A stretch of DNA of 64,000 nt from Myxococcota bacterium (GTDB lineage: Bacteria > Myxococcota_A > UBA9160 > UBA6930), in the NCBI GenBank assembly GCA_028277885.1, contig JANQFK010000003.1, positions 62,001 through 126,000 of the forward strand. Direction: 5' to 3'. Shown one piece after another: positions 31,268 to 41,765 of the stretch (position 1 is its first letter; each line of letters opens with the position of its first letter). The position numbers were made by a program, and so were the translations under genes. The notes under the pieces were generated by a model. It was given only the letters and a program-made list of their open reading frames with translations, was not told where the DNA came from and did no database searches.

Positions 31268-31829
31268 GACGCGCGGCCCTGTCATGCGGGGCGGGATCGA
31301 TCGACGCAGCTTCGTCGTCGGCGGGGCGGCTCTGCTCCTCGCCCCCTTGGCGGTGCGGGCCCGGGCGGGCCACCACGAGTCGGCCGGGCTCTCCGCCGAG
31401 CTCACCGGCGCCCTCGAGAAGAGCCCCTACGTGTACGTGAGCCCCCTCAAGTCCGACGGCTCGGAGAGCACCTGCCACGGCGAGGTCTGGTACGGCTGGC
31501 AGGACGGCGCCGTCTACCTGGTGACCTCGAAGGACAGCTGGAAGGCGCGGGCCGTCGCCCGGGGGCTCACCCGCGCGCGCCTCTGGGTCGGCGACCACGG
31601 CCGCTGGAAGCGGCCCGTCCTCGGCGTCAACGAGGCCTTCCGGGAGGCGCCCCGGTTCGACGCGCGCGTGGCCCTCTCGAAGGACGGCGCGGCTTTCGGG
31701 AAGCTGATGGAGAGCTACGTCGGGAAGTACGGGACGCCCTTCACCTCGGTATGGAAGTCGCGCATGGAGTCGGGCTTCGCCGACGGCAGCCGCGTGCTGC
31801 TGCGCTACGCCCCGGCCGCGCGCACGTAG
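31248..31829 (+). CDS. Tat-exported protein with a pyridoxamine-oxidase-like barrel (tentative)
   Basis: The protein has 193 residues from GTG 31248, which has GGAGGAAGAGA upstream and overlaps cysH by 20 bases; ATG 31284 is an alternative. A twin-arginine-like signal (DRRSFVVGGAALLLAPLAV) precedes a domain with YVYVSPLKSDGSES, GEVWYGWQDGAVYLVT and KARAVARGLTRARLWVGD. The strand pattern resembles split-barrel flavin-binding proteins of the PNPOx type, but no decisive motif is visible. It converges on and overlaps the FAH-family gene by 25 bases. Confidence 0.6.
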   Translation: MKAPASETRGPVMRGGIDRRSFVVGGAALLLAPLAVRARAGHHESAGLSAELTGALEKSPYVYVSPLKSDGSESTCHGEVWYGWQDGAVYLVTSKDSWKARAVARGLTRARLWVGDHGRWKRPVLGVNEAFREAPRFDARVALSKDGAAFGKLMESYVGKYGTPFTSVWKSRMESGFADGSRVLLRYAPAART

Positions 31830-32851
31830 CTGCGCAGGGTCCCGACCCGCTCCACCCGCACCTCGACCACGTCGCCGTCGCGCAGCCAGCGCGGGGGGCG
31901 GCGCGCCTGGCCCACGCCCGCCGGCGTGCCCGTGAGCAGCACGTCGCCCGGCTCGAGGGTCATGATGCGCGACGCGAAGGCGACGAGCTCCGCCACCGGG
32001 AACAGCATCTCCTTGGTGTTTCCGTCCTGGAGGATCTCGCCGCTCACCCGGGTACGCACGCCGAGGCCCTGGGGGTCCGGGATCTCGTCCCGCGTCACCA
32101 GGGCGGGGCCGAGGGGGGCGAAGGTGTCGAAGGACTTGCCGATGAAGCGCTGGCCCCGGGTGTTCTGGAAGTCGCGGGCGCTGACGTCGTTGGCGACGGT
32201 GTAGCCGGCCACGTGGTCGAGGGCCGCGGCGGCGGCGACCTCCCGGGTGCGGCGCCCGATCACCACGGCGAGCTCGCCCTCGTAGTCGACGCAGCGGCTC
32301 GCGGCGGGCAGCAGGATCTCGCCGTCGGGCCCGATCACCGAGGAGCTCGCCTTCAGGAACAGCACCGGCTCCTCGGGCGGCGCCGCATCGCCCTGCTCGG
32401 CGGCGTGGGCCGCGTAGTTGCGCGCCACGCCGATCACCTTGCCCGGCCTCGGCACCGGCGCGTGCAGGTGCACCTCGCCGCGCGGCTCGATCACGCCGAG
32501 GTCGGCGAGGTCGGGCCCGTCCCAGCGCCGGCGCATGCCCTCCACGAAGGCGAGGGCGGCGCGCGCCTCGGGCAGCACGTCCTCCCAGGAGCGCAGCATC
32601 TCGAGGGGCTCGGCGGGGAGCAGCGAGTCCGCCTCGGCCTCGGGCGCGCCGGCGTCCTCCACCGCGAACTTGAGGGCCAGCGCCCGGTTCAGGTCCACCA
32701 CCTCGTCGGGGCCGAGGAGCGCCCCCACGCGCCGGCCCAGGGCGGGCGGCTCCTCGAGGCCCTCGAGCCCGCCCGATGCGAGCTCGAGCGCGGCGCGGGA
32801 GGTGGCCGAGACGGCGCGGGGCCGGCGGCGCTCGAAGGTCACGAGGTGCAC
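31805..32851 (-). CDS. fumarylacetoacetate hydrolase family protein
   Basis: The protein has 348 residues. After an N-terminal domain starting VHLVTFE, the FAH catalytic fold contains VIGVARNYAAHAAE, LFLKASSSVIGP, the metal ligands in CVDYEGELAVVIGR, YTVANDVSARDFQ, GKSFDTFAPLGP and LTGTPAGVG. Members hydrolyse or decarboxylate beta-diketo acids in aromatic-ring degradation; the exact substrate is not determinable. GTG 32851 is chosen because the family usually opens M-x-LVTFE. Confidence 0.85.
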   Translation of the reverse strand: MHLVTFERRRPRAVSATSRAALELASGGLEGLEEPPALGRRVGALLGPDEVVDLNRALALKFAVEDAGAPEAEADSLLPAEPLEMLRSWEDVLPEARAALAFVEGMRRRWDGPDLADLGVIEPRGEVHLHAPVPRPGKVIGVARNYAAHAAEQGDAAPPEEPVLFLKASSSVIGPDGEILLPAASRCVDYEGELAVVIGRRTREVAAAAALDHVAGYTVANDVSARDFQNTRGQRFIGKSFDTFAPLGPALVTRDEIPDPQGLGVRTRVSGEILQDGNTKEMLFPVAELVAFASRIMTLEPGDVLLTGTPAGVGQARRPPRWLRDGDVVEVRVERVGTLRSYVRAAGA

Positions 32852-32911
32852 GCGGTCTCCCGTGCACGCGCGGCGCAGCTCCGACGCAGCCGCCACGCAG
32901 CCGACCTGCCG

Positions 32912-32971
32912 GACGACCGGAGGGATGACCGGAGGGACGAGCGGAGGGCCGACCCGAGGGCCGACCCGGGA
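32912..32971. repeat. 12-bp imperfect tandem repeat, five units, intergenic
   Basis: Five consecutive 12-bp units, about GACGACCGGAGG, run between the FAH-family start and the small secreted gene. The last two are more diverged. There is no spacer structure, so it is not a CRISPR array. Confidence 0.75.
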
Positions 32972-33097
32972 AACGGGCTCGCGGTCGCGAGTGCGCTCAA
33001 GTCGGCGCTCCCATCGGCCGATCCGTCCCATGGACCGGATCGTCCACCGGGTCCGAGCGACCCGAAGGTAACACCGCGCGCCACTCCGGAGGAGCCC

Positions 33098-33487
33098 ATG
33101 ACCGCACGAGCCCTGCGCCCCGTTCCCGCCACCCTGGCCGCCCTGGCCCTGGCGTTCGCCCTCGGCACCGCCACCGCGGCGAGCGGCGGGGACGCACCGG
33201 CCTCCGGTGGGGAGGCCCTGGTCTCGGTGGCGCCGCCCGCCGCCCCGGCCCCCGAGGCGGGTCCGGTGTGCCGCGCCGGCGACGCCGAGCGTCGCATCGC
33301 GGCGGGGAGCTCCCGCGCCATCGCGGCGTTCCAGGAGCGCTTCCGCCAGGAGATGCTGGCCGGGGGCGAGGACCCGCCGGTGGTGCTGAACGGCCGCGGC
33401 TACGGCTACGGGATCCAGACCGGCGCGTCGCGCAATCCCGGCGACGTCATCCGGATCATCGAGCGCGAGGCCCGCGCCGCCCGCTAG
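33098..33487 (+). CDS. small exported protein of unknown function
   Basis: The protein has 129 residues from ATG 33098, with GGAGGAG upstream. A signal peptide (residues 1-27) is followed by a Pro/Ala-rich linker and a compact C-terminal part with [36 protein letters not shown] and [11 protein letters not shown]. It has a single Cys after processing. No family is recognised. A terminator-like stem follows the stop. Confidence 0.65.
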   Translation: MTARALRPVPATLAALALAFALGTATAASGGDAPASGGEALVSVAPPAAPAPEAGPVCRAGDAERRIAAGSSRAIAAFQERFRQEMLAGGEDPPVVLNGRGYGYGIQTGASRNPGDVIRIIEREARAAR

Positions 33488-33492
33488 AGCCC

Positions 33493-33507
33493 GGGCCCCG
33501 CGGGCCC
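33493..33507 (+). terminator. terminator-like stem after the small exported gene
   Basis: GGGCCC (33493-33498) pairs with GGGCCC (33502-33507) around CGC, six bases after the stop, followed by TTC. It is a short but perfect GC stem. Confidence 0.4.
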
Positions 33508-33562
33508 TTCCGACGCGCGTCGGTCCGCTACGCTGTGACCTCCCTTCGCAGGTCCCACGCGC

Positions 33563-36151
33563 GTGAACCCGACCTCGACGCAGCGGCTGCGGCGGCTCTC
33601 GGCGGCCGTCGCGATCTCCTGGGCGCTGATCGCCTTCGCGCTCGCCGCCCGGGGTCTGCTCGGCGCCGGCGAGCGCCCCGAGATGCCCTTCGCGAGCTCG
33701 GGCGCGGGGATCGGCTCGACCATCCAGAGCGTCTCCGAGGCGGCGCGCGAGGCCGGCATCGCGCCCGGCGATCGCCTCGTCGCGGTGGACGGCGTGCTGG
33801 TGGAGCGCTGGCTGCGCGGCGATCCCGACGGCCTGGTCGCCGGACGCCCCAACCTCTACGAGATCGCGGGCCGCGACGGCGGGCGCCTGGTGGTGGAGCT
33901 CCCCCCGGAGCTGCCGCCCCGCGGCCTCGGCAAGGAGGCGCTGCTGCGCCTGGGGATCCCCGCGGTGGGGCTCGCCTACCTCGCCATCGGGGTGTTCGCG
34001 TGGCGGCTCAAGCCCGAGCGACGCCGCTCCTGGGCGTTCCTGCTGTTCTGCTCCGCGATGGCGGCCGAGCTCGCGCTCTCGGGCGACGCCACGGGGCCCG
34101 TGGGCGCCGGGGCCTGGTTCGTGACCCGCGCCAACACGGCGATGATCGGCGCCAGCGCGTTCCACCTCTTCACCACCTTCCCCTTCGAGCCGGGCTGGAT
34201 CCTGCGCCACCCCCAGCTGCGCGGCATCGCCTACGGGGTCGGGCTCACCCTGGCGGCCTGGATCGCCATCGAGCCGCTGACGGGGCTGCGCCCGGGGGTC
34301 GGCGTCACCGTCGCGTTCTTCTTCTCCATGGCGCTGGGGGCGGTCTGCGTCGCCTCCCTGATCCGCGAGTACCGCCAGCGCCGCGGCGACCCGGCCCGCG
34401 ACCGCGCCACGGTGGTGCTGCTCGGCGCCGGCGTGAGCTTCCTGCCGCTGCTCACCATGTTGCTGGCGCAGTACTTCCTCGGCACGCCGTTCCCGTGGCG
34501 CGTCGCCACCCTCGGCCTCATCCTCTTCCCCGCCGCGGTGGGCTGGGGGATCGCGCGCAACGAGCTATTCGACGTGCGCGGCGTGGCGCGCTCGTCGGCC
34601 GCCTACGGCGCCGTCACCCTGGGCATCACCGGCCTGTTCGCCTTCCTGGTGACCTTCGCCGACGCCCTCTTCTCGCGCTTCAACGTGAACGCGGGGTCGA
34701 CGCTCTTCTCCGTGGTGTTCCTGTTCCTCGCGATCCTGCTGTTCAACCCGCTGCGCAGCCGCGTCCAGAACTTCGTGGACGCCTCCTTCGACCGCGACCG
34801 CGCCGCCTACCGCCGCGCGGTGCGGGAGATCTCCGAGGCCATGGTCTCCATGCTCTCGGTGCGCGAGATCGCGGACCGCATCCTGGTGGCGGTGACGGAC
34901 ACCATGGGGGTGGAGGGCGCCCTGGTGCTGCTGCCCGACGAGAACGAGAAGGTGTTCCGGGTGGAGGCGATGCGCGGCGACTGGGACGAGGAGGCGAGCC
35001 GCCTCGAGATCCCGGACCTGCATCCCATCTGTCGCCGGCTCTGGATGCGGCGCGAGGAGCTCACGCGCCTCGACTTCGACGAGGAGCAGGACCCCGAGGT
35101 GCGCGAGGCGGGGCGCGACGTCTTCGACGCCCTCGGGGCCGAGCTGCTGGTGCCGGTGCTCTACGGCGTCGAGCTGCTCGGCGTGATCGCCGTGGGGCGC
35201 AAGATCTCGGCGGAGCGGCTCGGGGCGGACGACCGCCAGCTGCTGCGCACCCTGGCCAACCAGAGCGCCATCGCGATCGAGAACGCCCGGGCCTTCGACG
35301 AGATCGCGCAGCTGAACGAGACCCTCGAGGCGCGGGTGGAGGAGCGCACCCGGGAGCTGCGCGACACCCAGGCCCAGCTGCTCCAGAGCGAGAAGATGCG
35401 CTCTCTCGGCCAGCTGGTGGCCGGCGTGGCCCACGAGCTCAACAACCCCATCGGCTTCGTCCACGCCAACCTCCAGCTGATCGACGAGTACGTGGGGAGG
35501 CTCGAGCGGGAGGGCACCCCGGAGGAGCAGCGCGTCAAGGTCCGCGCCGCCCTGCGCAAGCTGGTGACGCGCAGCCGCGAGGGCACCTCGCGGGTGAAGC
35601 AGATCGTCCAGGACCTGCGCACGTTCTCCCGGGCCGACACGGCGGAGCTCCAGGACACGGACCTGAACGAGGAGATCGACCGCACCCTCGGCCTGATGGA
35701 GTCGCGGATCGGCCACGACATCGAGGTGCAGCGCGACTACGCGGCGCTGCCGCGGGTGCGCTGCTTCGCGGGCCAGCTCAACCAGGTGTTCATGAACCTG
35801 CTGATCAACGCCTGCGACGCGCTGGAGGGGAAGGGCACCATCCGCATCCGCACGCGGCCCACCACCGAGGGCGTGCGCCTCGAGTTCTCGGACGACGGGC
35901 CCGGCATCCCGGCCGAGGCCCAGAACCGGATCTTCGAGCCGTTCTTCACCACCAAGCCCGTGGGCCAGGGCACCGGCCTGGGGCTCTCCCTCTCCCACGG
36001 CATCGTGGAGGGCCACGGCGGGAGCCTCTCCCTGCGCTCGGAGCCCGGGGCCGGGGCCACCTTCACCGTGGACCTGCCGCGCCGGCCCCCCGGAGCCCCG
36101 CTCGAGGCGGGCGCCGGGGCCCCGGCGCCCGCCGGACGGCCGATCGAGTAG
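33563..36151 (+). CDS. membrane sensor histidine kinase (first of a tandem pair)
   Basis: The protein has 862 residues from GTG 33563. A membrane helix (residues 10-32) is followed by a PDZ-like segment ([18 protein letters not shown]). About seven helices follow (residues 125-375), then a GAF domain ([19 protein letters not shown]), a coiled-coil ([17 protein letters not shown]), HisKA with [12 protein letters not shown] (His 624) and HATPase with [17 protein letters not shown] and [11 protein letters not shown]. There is no receiver domain. The HELNNPIGF form is typical of two-component kinases with a distant regulator. It is a close paralogue of the next gene, from which it is separated by 30 bp. 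Confidence 0.9.
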   Translation: MNPTSTQRLRRLSAAVAISWALIAFALAARGLLGAGERPEMPFASSGAGIGSTIQSVSEAAREAGIAPGDRLVAVDGVLVERWLRGDPDGLVAGRPNLYEIAGRDGGRLVVELPPELPPRGLGKEALLRLGIPAVGLAYLAIGVFAWRLKPERRRSWAFLLFCSAMAAELALSGDATGPVGAGAWFVTRANTAMIGASAFHLFTTFPFEPGWILRHPQLRGIAYGVGLTLAAWIAIEPLTGLRPGVGVTVAFFFSMALGAVCVASLIREYRQRRGDPARDRATVVLLGAGVSFLPLLTMLLAQYFLGTPFPWRVATLGLILFPAAVGWGIARNELFDVRGVARSSAAYGAVTLGITGLFAFLVTFADALFSRFNVNAGSTLFSVVFLFLAILLFNPLRSRVQNFVDASFDRDRAAYRRAVREISEAMVSMLSVREIADRILVAVTDTMGVEGALVLLPDENEKVFRVEAMRGDWDEEASRLEIPDLHPICRRLWMRREELTRLDFDEEQDPEVREAGRDVFDALGAELLVPVLYGVELLGVIAVGRKISAERLGADDRQLLRTLANQSAIAIENARAFDEIAQLNETLEARVEERTRELRDTQAQLLQSEKMRSLGQLVAGVAHELNNPIGFVHANLQLIDEYVGRLEREGTPEEQRVKVRAALRKLVTRSREGTSRVKQIVQDLRTFSRADTAELQDTDLNEEIDRTLGLMESRIGHDIEVQRDYAALPRVRCFAGQLNQVFMNLLINACDALEGKGTIRIRTRPTTEGVRLEFSDDGPGIPAEAQNRIFEPFFTTKPVGQGTGLGLSLSHGIVEGHGGSLSLRSEPGAGATFTVDLPRRPPGAPLEAGAGAPAPAGRPIE

Positions 36152-36181
36152 ACTCTCCCGAGCGCTCCTTCTCGAGGTCGG

Positions 36182-38734
36182 ATGAGCCCCACCGCCACGC
36201 TTCGCTTCCGGCGAACCACGGCCGCCGTGGCCGTGCTCTGGGCCCTCCTCGCGCTGGCGCTCTCCCTGGCGGGCCAGCTGCGCGCCCCGAACGCCCCCCA
36301 GCCGCCGCTCAGCACCACCGGGCTCGGCGGGATCATGATCGTGGAGTGGCGCAGCGCCGAGGCCGTCGCGGCCGGGGTGGAGCGGGGCGACCGGGTCCTC
36401 GAGGTGAACGGCGTCCCGATCACGTCCTGGTACCGGGACCGCGGCTGGGAGTCGGCCCGCGAGGGCGTGCCCATCCACTACCGGCTGTCGCGCCGCAGCG
36501 GCGAGGTCTACGAGATCTCGGCGCTTCCCGCGGTGCGGACCCCGGGCTTCAAGACGCTCTTCGTCCCGCTCTACGCCGCCTCCCTCGGCGTGGGCGTCAT
36601 CTACCTCGCCCTCGGCCTGCTGGTCTGGCGGATGAAGCCGGACCGCTCCGAGTCCTGGGCGTTCCTGCTCTTCTGCTCCACCATGGCGATGGCGCTGTGG
36701 AGCGGCTTCCACACCTTCGACGCGCTCTGGGGCTACGAGCGGATGCTCGCCAACCTGCCCCTGCTCGGCGCGACCAGCTTCCACCTGTTCACCACCTTCC
36801 CCACCGAGCCGCCATGGGTCGTGCGGCATCCGCGGGTCCGCTACTTCCCCTACGGCCTCGCGGCCCTGATGGCGCTGGCGGTGCTGCTGGACCCGGTGCT
36901 CGGCGGCGGCCCCCGCCTCGTCCCCATGAGCTGCTTCGCGGCGGGGATCGGGCTCGTGGTGTTCGGCCTCGGGGTGCTCACCCGGGAGCGGCTGCGCCTG
37001 CGCGGCGAGGAGGAGTCCGAGCGGGCCGACGTCGTGTTCCTGGGGGCGCTGCTGAGCTTCGCCCCGGTGATGGCGGTGATCCTCGCCAACCTGGTGCTGC
37101 GCTGGGGGATCTCGACCTCCATCGCGCTGCTCTGGTTCGTGATCTTCCCCTTCGCCGTCGCCTACGGGATCGTCCGCAACCAGCTCTTCGACATCCGCGG
37201 GGCGGCGCGCTCCTCGGCCGCCTACGGCGCCGCCACCCTGGCCATCACGGGCCTGTTCGCCACGCTGATCACCTTCGCCGACGCGCTCTTCTCGCGCTTC
37301 AACGTGAACGCCAACTCGCCCTGGTTCCAGGTCACCTTCCTGTTCTTCGCCATCCTGGCCTTCAACCCCCTGCGCAACCGGCTCCAGGACGTGGTCGACC
37401 GCTTCTTCGACCGGGACCGCTCCAACTACCGCACCGCGGTGCGGGAGATCTCCGAGGCCATGGTCTCGATGCTCTCCCTCGACGAGATCAGCGACCGCCT
37501 GCTGATCGCGGTGAGCGACACCATGGGGGTGGAGCGCTCCATGGTGCTGCTGATCGACGACGCGGAGCGGCAGCTGCGCCCCGCGGCCTGGCGGGGGGAG
37601 TGGGACGACGAGGCGGTTGGGACCGAGATCTCCATCGACCATCCCATCGCGAAGCAGCTCTGGATGCGGCGCCAGGAGCTCGCGCGGCGCGACTTCGACG
37701 ACTCCGCCGACGCCGAGACCCGGGAGATCTGCCGGGACGTGTTCGACAGCCTCGAGGTCGTGCTGCTGGTCCCGATCCTGTTCGGCGTGGACCTGCTGGG
37801 CGTGATCGCCGTGGGGCGCAAGCACTCCGGCGAGCGCCTCGGCGCCGACGACCGCCAGCTGCTGCGCACCCTCGCCAACCAGAGCGCCATCGCGATCGAG
37901 AACGCCCGGGCCTTCGACGAGATCGCCAAGCTGAACGAGACCCTGGAGGCGCGGGTCGAGGAGCGCACCGCGGAGCTGCGCGACACCCAGGCCCAGCTGA
38001 TGCAGAGCGAGAAGATGCGCTCCCTCGGCCAGCTGGTGGCCGGCGTGGCCCACGAGCTCAACAACCCCATCGGCTTCGTGCACGCCAACCTCCAGCTCCT
38101 CGACGGCTACGTGGGCAAGCTGGTGGCGGCGGCCTCCTCGGACGAGCGCACCGTCCGCCCGCGCGAGGCCATCGCCAAGCTCCTGGCCCGCAGCAAGGAG
38201 GGCACCGAGCGGGTCAAGAAGATCGTCCAGGACCTGCGCACCTTCTCCCGGGTGGACGAGGCGGAGCTCTCGGACGCGGACCTGAACGAGGAGCTCGAGC
38301 GCACCCTCGCGCTGATGGAGCCGCGCTTCAAGGGCGGCATCGAGGTGGAGCGCGACCTCGGCGACATCCCGCGCGTACGCTGCTTCGCCGGCCAGCTGAA
38401 CCAGGTCTTCATGAACCTGCTGATGAACTCCTGCGACGCCCTCGACGGCAAGGGTGTGATCCGCGTGCGCACCCGGCCCAACGGCACCGGCGTGATGCTC
38501 GAGTTCTCCGACGACGGCCCCGGCATCCCCGAGGAGGTGCGCGAGCGCATCTTCGAGCCGTTCTTCACCACCAAGCCCGTGGGCCAGGGCACCGGCCTCG
38601 GCCTCTCCATCTCCCACGGCATCGTGGAGCGCCACGGCGGCCGCATGGAGGTGAGCTGCCCCACGGACGGCGGCACCCGCTTCCGCATCGAGCTGCCGCG
38701 GGTGGCGGTGACGCCGGACGAGGAGGCGGCGTAG
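36182..38734 (+). CDS. membrane sensor histidine kinase (second of a tandem pair)
   Basis: The protein has 850 residues from ATG 36182. Its order matches the preceding kinase: anchor helix, PDZ-like [18 protein letters not shown], a seven-helix membrane block, GAF with [17 protein letters not shown], coiled-coil, HisKA with His 624 in [10 protein letters not shown], and HATPase DDGPGIP with [11 protein letters not shown]. The cytoplasmic halves are nearly identical, while the N-terminal 200 residues differ more, so the two may sense different signals with a shared output. No response regulator gene is adjacent. Confidence 0.9.
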   Translation: MSPTATLRFRRTTAAVAVLWALLALALSLAGQLRAPNAPQPPLSTTGLGGIMIVEWRSAEAVAAGVERGDRVLEVNGVPITSWYRDRGWESAREGVPIHYRLSRRSGEVYEISALPAVRTPGFKTLFVPLYAASLGVGVIYLALGLLVWRMKPDRSESWAFLLFCSTMAMALWSGFHTFDALWGYERMLANLPLLGATSFHLFTTFPTEPPWVVRHPRVRYFPYGLAALMALAVLLDPVLGGGPRLVPMSCFAAGIGLVVFGLGVLTRERLRLRGEEESERADVVFLGALLSFAPVMAVILANLVLRWGISTSIALLWFVIFPFAVAYGIVRNQLFDIRGAARSSAAYGAATLAITGLFATLITFADALFSRFNVNANSPWFQVTFLFFAILAFNPLRNRLQDVVDRFFDRDRSNYRTAVREISEAMVSMLSLDEISDRLLIAVSDTMGVERSMVLLIDDAERQLRPAAWRGEWDDEAVGTEISIDHPIAKQLWMRRQELARRDFDDSADAETREICRDVFDSLEVVLLVPILFGVDLLGVIAVGRKHSGERLGADDRQLLRTLANQSAIAIENARAFDEIAKLNETLEARVEERTAELRDTQAQLMQSEKMRSLGQLVAGVAHELNNPIGFVHANLQLLDGYVGKLVAAASSDERTVRPREAIAKLLARSKEGTERVKKIVQDLRTFSRVDEAELSDADLNEELERTLALMEPRFKGGIEVERDLGDIPRVRCFAGQLNQVFMNLLMNSCDALDGKGVIRVRTRPNGTGVMLEFSDDGPGIPEEVRERIFEPFFTTKPVGQGTGLGLSISHGIVERHGGRMEVSCPTDGGTRFRIELPRVAVTPDEEAA

Positions 38735-38814
38735 CCGCCTCCTCGACCGCCAGCCCGGGTCCCGGGGTTGGGCTAACGTCCGTGGGCCCATCCGCGACGC
38801 CCAAAGGAGCCCCC

Positions 38815-39840
38815 ATGCGACTCGGTCTCACCGCCGGCTACTCCGGCGCCCAGATGAAACTCCCCATGGACCTCATCCTCGAAGCCGAGCGTCTGGGGTT
38901 CGAGTCGGTCTGGACCGCCGAGGCCTACGGCTCCGACGCCGTCTCGGCGCTGGCCTGGATCGGTGCGCGGACGACGAAGATCAAGCTCGGCACGGCCATC
39001 ATGCAGATGCCCGCGCGCACGCCGGCCATGACCGCCATGACGGCCATGACCCTCGACTCGCTCTCCGGCGGTCGCTTCCTGCTGGGCCTGGGACCCTCGG
39101 GTCCCCAGGTCGTCGAGGGCTGGCACGGCGTTCCCTACGGCAAGCCGCTGACGCGCACCCGCGAGTACATCACGATCGTGCGCAAGATCCTGGCTCGCGA
39201 GGCACCCCTCGAGCACAAGGGTGAGCACTATGAGATCCCCTATGCCGGCCCGGGTGCGACCGGACTCGGCAAGCCGCTGAAGAGCATCCTCCACGGCCGG
39301 CCGGATCTCCCGATCTACACCGCCTCGATCGGGCCGAAGGGGATCGAGTGCAGCGCCGAGGTGGCGGACGGCCTGATCCCCGTCTGGATGAACCCGGATC
39401 GCTTCGAACTGCTCGAGCCCCACCTCGAGAAGGGCTTCGCCAAGCGCAAGGGCGGCGTCGCCAGGGAGCAGTTCTCCGTCGCGCCCTTCGTCACGTGCGT
39501 GCTGGGCGACGAGGAGCAGTCGCGCATGCCCGTGAAGATGATGCTGGCGCTCTACATCGGCGGCATGGGGGCCCGGGGCAAGAACTTCTACAACGACTAC
39601 GCCAAGCGCCTGGGCTACGAGGCCGAAGCGGTGAAGATCCAGGACCTCTACCTCGCCGGGGACAAGGGCGCGGCCGTCGCCGCGATCCCGGACCGGCTGG
39701 TGGACGAAGTCTCCCTCACCGGGCCCAAGGAGAAGATCGTCGAGCGGCTCCAGGACTGGAAGAAGTCGAAGGTGGGGGAGATGCTGATCGGCTGCCAGCA
39801 GCCCGAGGCCCTCCAGCTCCTCGCGGAGAACGTGCTCTAG
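38815..39840 (+). CDS. LLM-class F420-dependent oxidoreductase
   Basis: The protein has 341 residues from ATG 38815, with AAAGGAG upstream. The luciferase-like barrel shows [71 protein letters not shown] and [11 protein letters not shown]. This matches F420-dependent LLM enzymes common in actinobacteria and some deltaproteobacteria. Its codons use A/T a little more than its neighbours. The substrate is unknown. bioA starts two bases after its stop, so they are cotranscribed. Confidence 0.88.
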   Translation: MRLGLTAGYSGAQMKLPMDLILEAERLGFESVWTAEAYGSDAVSALAWIGARTTKIKLGTAIMQMPARTPAMTAMTAMTLDSLSGGRFLLGLGPSGPQVVEGWHGVPYGKPLTRTREYITIVRKILAREAPLEHKGEHYEIPYAGPGATGLGKPLKSILHGRPDLPIYTASIGPKGIECSAEVADGLIPVWMNPDRFELLEPHLEKGFAKRKGGVAREQFSVAPFVTCVLGDEEQSRMPVKMMLALYIGGMGARGKNFYNDYAKRLGYEAEAVKIQDLYLAGDKGAAVAAIPDRLVDEVSLTGPKEKIVERLQDWKKSKVGEMLIGCQQPEALQLLAENVL

Positions 39841-39842
39841 CC

Positions 39843-41144
39843 GTGGCCGATCGTGAGCGCATCGTCGCGCTGGACAAGCGGCGGATCTGGCACCCGTACA
39901 CCGACATGGACGACTACCGGGCCCGGGTGGACCCGCTCGTCATCGCCCGGGCCGAGGGAGCCTGGCTCGAGGACGTGGACGGGCGCCGCTACCTGGACGC
40001 CAACTCGTCCTGGTGGGTGGCGGCCCTCGGCCACAACCACCCGCGGCTGGTGCGCGCCCTGGTGGAGCAGGCCGAGCGCAACTGCCACAGCGCGCTGGCG
40101 GGCATGACCCACGAGCCCGCCGCCGAGCTGGCCGAGGCGCTGTGCGCCGTCGCGCCCGAGGGGCTCGAGCACGTCTTCTACAGCGACGACGGCTCCACCG
40201 CGGTGGAGGTGGGGCTCAAGGTGGCGCTCCAGTACTGGGCCCAGAACGGGCGGCCCGAGCGCACCCGCTTCGTGGCGCTGGAGGACGCGTTCCACGGCGA
40301 GACCCTCGGCGTGACCGCCATCGGCGGCGTGGAGGTCTTCCGCAAGCCCTTCACCGGCGCGGTGGCGGAGCACCTCCACGTCCCCTCGCCCACCCGGGCC
40401 GGCAGCCTGGACGCCGCCTGCGACGCCCTCGCCCGCACCCTGGCGGAGCACGGCCGCCAGGTCGCCGCCATCGTGGTCGAGCCCGTGGTGCAGGGCGCGG
40501 CGGGCATGCAGATCTACGACCCCGCCTACCTGCGCGAGGTGCGCAGGCTCTGCGACGAGCACGACGTCTTCTTCATCGCCGACGAGGTCTTCACCGGCTA
40601 CGGGCGCACCGGTCCGATGTGGGCCTGCGAGCACGCCGGCGTGGTGCCCGACGTGCTGTGCACCGCCAAGGGCTTCTCCGGCGGCATGCTGCCCATGGCC
40701 GCCACCCTGATCGCGCCGCGCCTGTTCGAGGGCTTCCGGGGCGGCGCCGAGCGCGCGTTCTACTACGGCCACTCCTTCTGCGGCAACCCGCTGGGCTCCG
40801 CCGTCGGTCTCGAGGTGCTGCGTGTGTTCGAGGAGGAGCGCATCCTCGAGCGCGCCAAGCCCAAGGCCGAGCGCATCGCCCGGGCCTTCGAGGCACTGGC
40901 CGGGCTGCCCCACGTGGCGCGCAGCCGCTCCCTCGGCATGATCGGCGCGCTGGATCTCGTGGGCGACGCCAACTACCTGGCTCGCGGCGGCTGGGCGGTG
41001 TACGACGAGGCGCGGGCGCGGGGCGCCTACCTGCGCCCCATGGGCAACCTGGTCTACGTGGTGCCGCCCCTCAACATCCCCGACGACGACCTCGACCGCC
41101 TGCTCGGCATCGTGAAGGAGAGCGTCGAGGCCGTCGCGCCCTGA
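39843..41144 (+). CDS. bioA: adenosylmethionine-8-amino-7-oxononanoate aminotransferase
   Basis: The protein has 433 residues. BioA features are KRRIWHPYTDMDDY, ANSSWWVAALGHNHPRL, YSDDGSTAVEVGLKVA, EDAFHGETLGV, ADEVFTGYGRTG and the PLP lysine in CTAKGFSGGMLP, then YGHSFCGNPLGSA. It uses SAM as amino donor to make 7,8-diaminopelargonate in biotin synthesis. No other bio gene is in the window. GTG 39843 directly follows the LLM stop, so reinitiation or coupling is likely. Confidence 0.9.
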   Translation: MADRERIVALDKRRIWHPYTDMDDYRARVDPLVIARAEGAWLEDVDGRRYLDANSSWWVAALGHNHPRLVRALVEQAERNCHSALAGMTHEPAAELAEALCAVAPEGLEHVFYSDDGSTAVEVGLKVALQYWAQNGRPERTRFVALEDAFHGETLGVTAIGGVEVFRKPFTGAVAEHLHVPSPTRAGSLDAACDALARTLAEHGRQVAAIVVEPVVQGAAGMQIYDPAYLREVRRLCDEHDVFFIADEVFTGYGRTGPMWACEHAGVVPDVLCTAKGFSGGMLPMAATLIAPRLFEGFRGGAERAFYYGHSFCGNPLGSAVGLEVLRVFEEERILERAKPKAERIARAFEALAGLPHVARSRSLGMIGALDLVGDANYLARGGWAVYDEARARGAYLRPMGNLVYVVPPLNIPDDDLDRLLGIVKESVEAVAP

Positions 41145-41147
41145 GCC

Positions 41148-41687
41148 TCACGAGCCGCCGGCGGCGCGCACCACCTCCTCGAGCGTTCCCAGGCGCTGGC
41201 CGTCCTCGCTGAACACGACCTGGCAGAGCTGCCGGGAGTTGATCCCCGCGGAGTTCACCTGGGCGACGAAGCGCTCGGGCGCACGGCCCACGGCGGCCAG
41301 GTAGGTGCGGGCGACCTGGTCGCAGTCCAGCGACTCGCCTTCCGCCGCGACCTGGCAGCTGACGAAGAGCGTCGGGATGCTGAGGTCGGTCTCGGGCGCG
41401 CGCTCGAGGATCGCCTCCATGGCGGCCCCCATGTCCATCACGCCCGCCTGGGCGCAGCCCGCCTGGCGCAGCTCCGCGGCGCCCGGCGCGTTCTGCGCCT
41501 CCATGGCGGCGCCGATGGTCTCGCGGATCGCGGGGTCGCGATAGGCGAAGAACGCCAGGCCGCCGCAGGTGAGCACCAGCACGGCGCCCAGTCCGACCAG
41601 GACGTAGAGCAGGATCCGGAAGCCGCTGCGCCCCTTCTTCTCCGGTGCCGGCGGCCCGCCCAGCTCCGGCGGAGTCCCCGTCGTCAT
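41148..41687 (-). CDS. small membrane-anchored protein of unknown function
   Basis: The protein has 179 residues. A proline/glycine N-terminus (residues 1-22) is followed by one membrane helix (25-48) and an outward domain with five cysteines (LTCGG in the helix, AGCAQAG, VSCQVAA, LDCDQVA, LCQVVF). A six-codon frame, ATG 41704 to TGA 41684, overlaps its ATG and has its own GGAGAGG. The frame also runs far upstream, so it may be chance. No family is recognised. Confidence 0.65.
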   Translation of the reverse strand: MTTGTPPELGGPPAPEKKGRSGFRILLYVLVGLGAVLVLTCGGLAFFAYRDPAIRETIGAAMEAQNAPGAAELRQAGCAQAGVMDMGAAMEAILERAPETDLSIPTLFVSCQVAAEGESLDCDQVARTYLAAVGRAPERFVAQVNSAGINSRQLCQVVFSEDGQRLGTLEEVVRAAGGS

Positions 41688-41725
41688 GTGCGCGACCTCG
41701 TCATGTGCGCCCTCTCCTCATGATC

Positions 41726-41744
41726 GGCTCCCGCGGGGGGAGCC
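41726..41744. promoter_or_regulatory. inverted repeat upstream of the DUF3179 gene
   Basis: GGCTCCC (41726-41732) and GGGAGCC (41738-41744) form a perfect 7-bp inverted repeat with a 5-bp spacer, nine bases before the -10-like box. It is a possible operator for this gene or for the divergent membrane-protein gene. Confidence 0.35.
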
Positions 41745-41752
41745 GCGGGCGC

Positions 41753-41758
41753 TAGACT
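41753..41758 (+). promoter_or_regulatory. -10-like hexamer TAGACT of the DUF3179 gene
   Basis: TAGACT ends seven bases before GTG 41766. No Shine-Dalgarno sequence fits between them. Confidence 0.5.
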
Positions 41759-41765
41759 CGCCGCC

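Noticed and set aside
32912-32971. CRISPR array from 12-bp repeats
   Set aside because: Units are contiguous with no spacers and too short. No cas genes are in the window.
34565-38791. 1408-codon antisense frame across both tandem kinases
   Set aside because: It is a compositional shadow of two real kinase genes whose motifs are all on the plus strand, with no start context or domain.
41684-41704. Six-codon leader peptide before the 41148-41687 gene
   Set aside because: It has a good ribosome-binding site and an ATGA overlap, but the same frame continues upstream as a random open stretch and the codons do not suggest attenuation. Kept only as a note.
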